Position numbers and translations under genes: made by a program. A DNA stretch of 64,000 nt from Ruminococcaceae bacterium AM07-15. Its GTDB lineage: Bacteria; Bacillota; Clostridia; Oscillospirales; Butyricicoccaceae. Shown here in pieces: positions 60,690-64,000 of this stretch. Where the stretch lies: positions 96,854 through 160,853 of the forward strand of contig QUDE01000006.1 in NCBI GenBank assembly GCA_003477405.1, written 5' to 3'. The notes beneath the pieces were generated by a model. The model was not told the origin of the DNA. It was given only the letters and a program-made list of their open reading frames with translations, and made no database searches. Positions within the stretch are counted from its first letter, which is position 1. Each line of letters begins with the position of its first letter.

Positions 60690-62284
60690 TCTGCTCCATC
60701 TCCTTCCTTCAGCCAGGCTTTCACCATCTGAGCTGCGATTTCCGGATTATCTTCGGCAAATTTACGCACATCCTGGCGCAGTTCTACGCTTTTTTCGGTT
60801 TGCATCTCCATGATATCCGCTCCCTCCGGGGCAGGGACCGGCTGCTGGAGCGCGGCTTCGGCCAGGGCCAACTGGGCCTCGGCTTCGGCCTTCTTCTTTT
60901 TCCGCCGCTTGGCCAGAAGCAGCACCACAATCAACAGCACCACAAACAGGCCTAAACCGCCCAGAGCGGCATAGATCATCCACATCTCCACCTGCAGGCC
61001 TTCCTGAGCCGGCTGGGAAACCGTTTCCTCATAGAAGGGGGCCACCATCACATGGATCTTGTCCTGCTGCACATCTTCCCCGATGCCTGCGGCCCGGGCG
61101 ATATGGGGATACAGAGTGGTTTCGTCCACATCCCCTGCGGTGGTTTCGTTGATGCTCACCGACACCATCAGATCGCTCACAGTACCAGCCACATGCTCGA
61201 TCTGCTTCTTATCGGTATCCACCAGGTAGTTTTTCTCACCACTGGAGCCCACGATGTTCTGGCCTTCCTGCACATCGTTTTCATCTTCGGGATAGGTGGG
61301 CACATCCGCATTGGTTGTGGTACCCGCCGCACCGCCGGCCGTCTCGCCTTCTCCCACGGCTACCTGCATATCGTAGACCTTGGAACCGATGATACCTTCC
61401 CCATCGGTGCTGCCGTCCTTGGCCCAATCCTCGGTGGTGTAGTCCACAGAATCGGTATAAGTGCGGTCCACATCCACCACACTGCTGACGCTGACCTGCA
61501 CATTCTCCGGTCCATACAGCGGGGCGAGCACCTGCATCACCTGGGTACGCACCCGGTTGTTCACCTGCTGCTCCAGCTGCATCTTGAGGGCCGAAGTGTC
61601 CTTGGTATCCTTCAAACCATCCTCACCGGAATAGGTGTTGCCATAGGAGTCCACGATCACCACATTTTCCACGCTGAGCCCCTGGAGAGAGCGGGTCAGC
61701 AGATTGCGGATGCCGGTGGCCAGTGTGTCACTCACCGTCTCGCCATCCTTCATGGTGATCTTGGCATAGGCCGAAGCCTCCACCATATTGCCGCTGTCCA
61801 GCACATAAGTGCGGTCTTCGCCGGGGGTGAACTGCACGGTGGCGTCCTTGACCCCTTCCATACTGCGAATGACCGCCGCTGTCCGGTCCTGCAATTCATA
61901 GAGAATCAGCTGGTTCCGCTCAGCTTCGGTGGTCAGGCTTCCCACATGGTCAAAATAGGTGGAGTAGGCAAAGCCCGAATTGGGATAGCCCTGCATCAGC
62001 AGCTGGGCTTTCAGGCTTTCTTCCTGCTCTTCCGGCACCAGAATGGTGCTGTCATCTTTGATTTGATAATCGGTGACACCGTTGTCCGACAGATAGGTCA
62101 CGATGTCGCTCATATCGCTTTGATTCAGTTCGGTAAACAGCGTGACATAGGTCTTGTTCTGGCTGAGCACCACCACAACCGCGATGGCGGCCACCAATGC
62201 AATAAGCGCCGCCACCAGCAGGATTTTGACCTTTTTCCCGGCGCTTGTCCAGCGCTGTTTTCCTTTTTCCAAAGGCTCTGTCAC
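60686..62284 (-). CDS. fliF: flagellar MS-ring protein FliF, 5' end altered by mobile element
   Basis: The 532-residue frame has a first membrane helix (VKILLVAALIALVAAIAVVVVLS), the ring domain (VTLFTELNQSDMSDIVTYLSDNGV), a periplasmic region and a second helix (MIYAALGGLGLFVVLLIVVLLLAKRRKKK). It forms the MS ring that anchors the flagellum. The first three codons of the open frame (GTG ACA GAG, 62284-62276) and part of the fourth lie inside the left inverted repeat of the mobile element ending at 62274. The native N-terminus and ribosome-binding site are therefore on the other side of the insertion. No good ribosome-binding site precedes the GTG, so translation is doubtful: treat as an interrupted gene with an almost complete coding body. 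Confidence 0.9.
   Translation of the reverse strand: MTEPLEKGKQRWTSAGKKVKILLVAALIALVAAIAVVVVLSQNKTYVTLFTELNQSDMSDIVTYLSDNGVTDYQIKDDSTILVPEEQEESLKAQLLMQGYPNSGFAYSTYFDHVGSLTTEAERNQLILYELQDRTAAVIRSMEGVKDATVQFTPGEDRTYVLDSGNMVEASAYAKITMKDGETVSDTLATGIRNLLTRSLQGLSVENVVIVDSYGNTYSGEDGLKDTKDTSALKMQLEQQVNNRVRTQVMQVLAPLYGPENVQVSVSSVVDVDRTYTDSVDYTTEDWAKDGSTDGEGIIGSKVYDMQVAVGEGETAGGAAGTTTNADVPTYPEDENDVQEGQNIVGSSGEKNYLVDTDKKQIEHVAGTVSDLMVSVSINETTAGDVDETTLYPHIARAAGIGEDVQQDKIHVMVAPFYEETVSQPAQEGLQVEMWMIYAALGGLGLFVVLLIVVLLLAKRRKKKKAEAEAQLALAEAALQQPVPAPEGADIMEMQTEKSVELRQDVRKFAEDNPEIAAQMVKAWLKEGDGAE
62266..62273. repeat. presumed left target-site duplication of the mobile element
   Basis: The eight bases next to the left inverted repeat are TTTCCAAA. 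IS1595-family elements make 8-bp duplications. The right flank begins TT at 63999-64000 before the window ends, which agrees as far as it goes. Confidence 0.4.
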
Positions 62285-62298
62285 AACAAATGGTTGAT
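62274..62298 (+). repeat. left terminal inverted repeat of the mobile element
   Basis: Begins GGCTCTGTCACAACAAA and matches the reverse complement of the right end at 22 of 25 positions. Confidence 0.9.
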
Positions 62299-62322
62299 TT
62301 TTGACGAGAAATAGCGTATAAT
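62294..62322 (+). promoter_or_regulatory. transposase promoter
   Basis: TTGATT at 62294-62299 and TATAAT at 62317-62322 with a 17-base spacer, starting within the left end of the element. Confidence 0.55.
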
Positions 62323-62361
62323 AATAGTAAGAAACAGTACCACCGAAGGAGGTAATTGGAT

Positions 62362-63399
62362 ATGCCTACTATCAAAGACGCATTAGATATTATCGGTAAG
62401 TTGACTGTCGCAGAGCAGGAAAGCCTTAAAACAATGCTTTTAAGTCCTGCCTTTGTAAAGTCTTTGAATATTGAAGATTTCGTAGCAAAGGAACGCTTTG
62501 CAAATGGTCGTGTATGCCCTCTTTGTGGCTGTATCCATGTGGTTCGCAATGGTCATCGTAAAGATGGCACACAGCGATATGTATGTAAGGATTGTGGCAA
62601 GTCCTTCGTGATTGCTACGAACTCCATTGTGTCTGGTACAAGAAAAGACTTGTCCGTGTGGGAGCAGTACATTGATTGTATGATGAATGGCTTATCCATT
62701 CGTAAGACTGCTGTTGCTTGTGGGATTCACAGAAACACCGCATTCCTTTGGAGACACAAGATTTTGGATGCACTTCAGAATATGGCAGACGATGTTACCC
62801 TTGACGGCATTATTGAGGCTGACGAAACTTTTTTCGCCATCTCGTACAAGGGCAATCATAGCAAGAGTAAGACATTTGCTATGCCACGCAAGGCTCATAA
62901 GCGTGGTCATTCTACACATATCAGAGGCTTGTCCCAAGAAAAGGTATGTGTTCCTTGTGCGGTTAATAGGAATGGCTTGTCTATCTCCAAGATTACGAAT
63001 ACTGGTAGAGTTTCTACAAGAGATTTACATCATATTTATGATGGTAGGATTAAGACCAATTCCACTCTTGTTACGGACAAGATGAACTCCTATGTGAGAT
63101 TTACAAATGCCAATGGCATTGACCTTGTGCAGTTAAAGACTGGCAAAGCCAAGAAAGGCATTTATAATATCCAACATATCAATAGCTACCATAGCCAGCT
63201 AAAGAGGTTTATGCGTGGCTTTAACGGTGTTTCTACCAAGTATCTGAACAACTATCTTGTGTGGAATAACCTTGTAAATTACGCCAAAGAAAGCGACATG
63301 GAGAAAAGGAACATCTTCTTAACTTTTGTTTTGGCAACATTGAAAACTGCTAAATGCAGAGATTTATCAAACAGACCAGCAGTTCCTCTGGTCGCCTAA
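62362..63399 (+). CDS. IS1595 family transposase (ISSag10-like)
   Basis: A 345-residue transposase. An N-terminal zinc ribbon (VCPLCGCIHVVRNGHRKDG, YVCKDCGKSF; Cys52, 55, 75, 78) precedes a helix-turn-helix (LSIRKTAVACGIHRNTAFLWRHKIL) and the ISXO2/IS1595 catalytic domain: Asp154 in GIIEADETFF, Asp239 in STLVTDKMNSY, and a third region around NSYHSQLKRFMRGFNGVSTKYL. AAGGAGG lies 10 bases before this ATG and five before an alternative TTG (62356). It appears intact and presumably active. Confidence 0.92.
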   Translation: MPTIKDALDIIGKLTVAEQESLKTMLLSPAFVKSLNIEDFVAKERFANGRVCPLCGCIHVVRNGHRKDGTQRYVCKDCGKSFVIATNSIVSGTRKDLSVWEQYIDCMMNGLSIRKTAVACGIHRNTAFLWRHKILDALQNMADDVTLDGIIEADETFFAISYKGNHSKSKTFAMPRKAHKRGHSTHIRGLSQEKVCVPCAVNRNGLSISKITNTGRVSTRDLHHIYDGRIKTNSTLVTDKMNSYVRFTNANGIDLVQLKTGKAKKGIYNIQHINSYHSQLKRFMRGFNGVSTKYLNNYLVWNNLVNYAKESDMEKRNIFLTFVLATLKTAKCRDLSNRPAVPLVA

Positions 63400-63422
63400 T
63401 TAGAATTTGTGGAGATGATAAG

Positions 63423-63917
63423 ATGGTCAATATAACAGATGTAAAACAGATTCTTCAATTTGCAATAGATGCGGAGATTAAAGTCTTTCTTGATGGTGGC
63501 TGGGGTGTAGATGCTCTTCTTGGATATCAGTCAAGAGCCCATAATGATATTGACATTTTTGTAGAAAAGAACGATTATCAGAACTTTATAGAAATAATGA
63601 AAGCTAATGGCTTTTATGAGATTAAGATGGAATATACAACATTGAACCATACTGTATGGGAAGATTTGAAAAACAGAATTATTGATTTGCATTGTTTTGA
63701 ATATACGGACGAAGGTGAAATTCTTTATGATGGGGATTGTTTTCCGGTAGAAACTTTTTCGGGTAAAGGAAGAATTGAGGAAATAGAGGTTTCCTGTATT
63801 GAACCATATAGTCAAGTAATGTTCCATCTGGGATACGAGTTTGATGAAAATGATGCACATGATGTGAAGTTATTGTGTGAGACACTTCATATCGAAATTC
63901 CAAATGAGTATAGATAA
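63423..63917 (+). CDS. lnu(C): lincosamide nucleotidyltransferase Lnu(C)
   Basis: A 164-residue nucleotidyltransferase of the LinA-like group. The catalytic pattern is FLDGGWGVDALLG followed by HNDIDIF, with Asp42 and Asp44 as metal ligands. The length and sequence agree with Lnu(C) as I remember it. It adenylylates lincomycin and clindamycin, giving lincosamide resistance. The frame is open 69 bases earlier, but ATG 63423 gives the family start. It begins 23 bases after the transposase stop and is probably transcribed from the transposase promoter or a nearby one. It is complete. Confidence 0.93.
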   Translation: MVNITDVKQILQFAIDAEIKVFLDGGWGVDALLGYQSRAHNDIDIFVEKNDYQNFIEIMKANGFYEIKMEYTTLNHTVWEDLKNRIIDLHCFEYTDEGEILYDGDCFPVETFSGKGRIEEIEVSCIEPYSQVMFHLGYEFDENDAHDVKLLCETLHIEIPNEYR

Positions 63918-63973
63918 CTGCAAATAACAGTTTGTAGGGGAGTTCTGATACTCCCCTATAAAAATGGCTATTT

Positions 63974-63998
63974 ATCAACTGTTTGTTGTGACATAGCC
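63974..63998 (-). repeat. right terminal inverted repeat of the mobile element
   Basis: Ends GTTGTGACATAGCC; reverse complement of the left repeat with three mismatches. Only two further bases (TT) remain before the window ends. Confidence 0.9.
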
Positions 63999-64000
63999 TT

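Larger units (their letters stand above)
62274..63998 (+). mobile_element. IS1595-family transposon carrying lnu(C), MTnSag1-like
   Basis: A compact AT-rich unit of about 1,725 bases bounded by inverted repeats (62274-62298 and 63974-63998, 22 of 25 positions matching; shared core TGTCACAACAAA). It contains a transposase and a lincosamide nucleotidyltransferase in the same orientation. The arrangement, size and protein sequences match what I recall of MTnSag1 (transposase ISSag10 plus lnu(C)) from Streptococcus agalactiae, an element reported as mobilizable by Tn916. Base composition and codon use are clearly unlike the flanking GC-rich host genes, indicating recent transfer. It sits in the 5' end of fliF. 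Confidence 0.92.

Overview
The window looks like chromosomal DNA of a motile, anaerobic, amino-acid-fermenting Clostridia member, most likely an Oscillospirales-type gut bacterium. Evidence: high-GC Gram-positive style genes with strong AGGAGG sites, a butyrate kinase, a complete 3-methylaspartate glutamate-fermentation operon, a Firmicutes-type flagellar operon (FliY, FlbD, CheC/CheD/CheV, SigD), and LrgAB. No rRNA, tRNA or CRISPR array was seen.

Layout. 1-2765: a 5'-partial view of butyrate kinase (minus), divergent from an IclR regulator followed by asparaginase. 2766-8700: promoter, a 22-bp palindrome, then a P-loop protein, glmS, glmL, glmE and mal, ending in a strong terminator; these genes convert glutamate through 3-methylaspartate to mesaconate. 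8714-12302: LysR regulator divergent from a ureohydrolase and a YjiH-type membrane protein. 12309-15712: a catalase with an unusual Cys/Pro/Glu repeat N-terminus, and a D-cysteine desulfhydrase/ACC-deaminase-like PLP enzyme. 15724-20925: glycolytic operon pgk-tpiA-gpmI-eno (minus). 21009-22665: yfbR and lrgAB. 22829-23001: a dense multi-hairpin element preceding a small unknown gene and a YoaK-like protein. 24587-32293: chemoreceptor, EAL phosphodiesterase, lipoprotein, an FtsA-like ATPase plus an FtsE-like ATPase, and a C39-like peptidase.

32301-33110 and up to 35632: a late flagellar operon (fliD-fliS-unknown) with a SigD-type promoter. 35869-37565: a ParA ATPase overlapping a ComFB-domain protein. 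37638-62284: one continuous minus-strand flagellar/chemotaxis operon of about 24.6 kb running fliF, G, H, I, J, K, flgD, TIGR02530-type protein, flgE, flbD, motA, motB, fliM, fliY, cheY, fliO, P, Q, R, flhB, flhA, fliA, two rod proteins, cheC, cheD, cheV and an EAL/HDOD protein. fliL, flhF and flhG are not in their usual places.

62274-63998: an AT-rich 1.7-kb IS1595-family mobile element carrying a lincosamide nucleotidyltransferase identical in layout to the lnu(C) element I recall as MTnSag1. It has landed in the 5' end of fliF, so the apparent fliF start codon is supplied by the element's inverted repeat. The most novel-looking points are the four tandem CheY-docking-like motifs in the FliY linker, the repeat-fused catalase, the ParA-ComFB pair, and the structured element at 22.9 kb.
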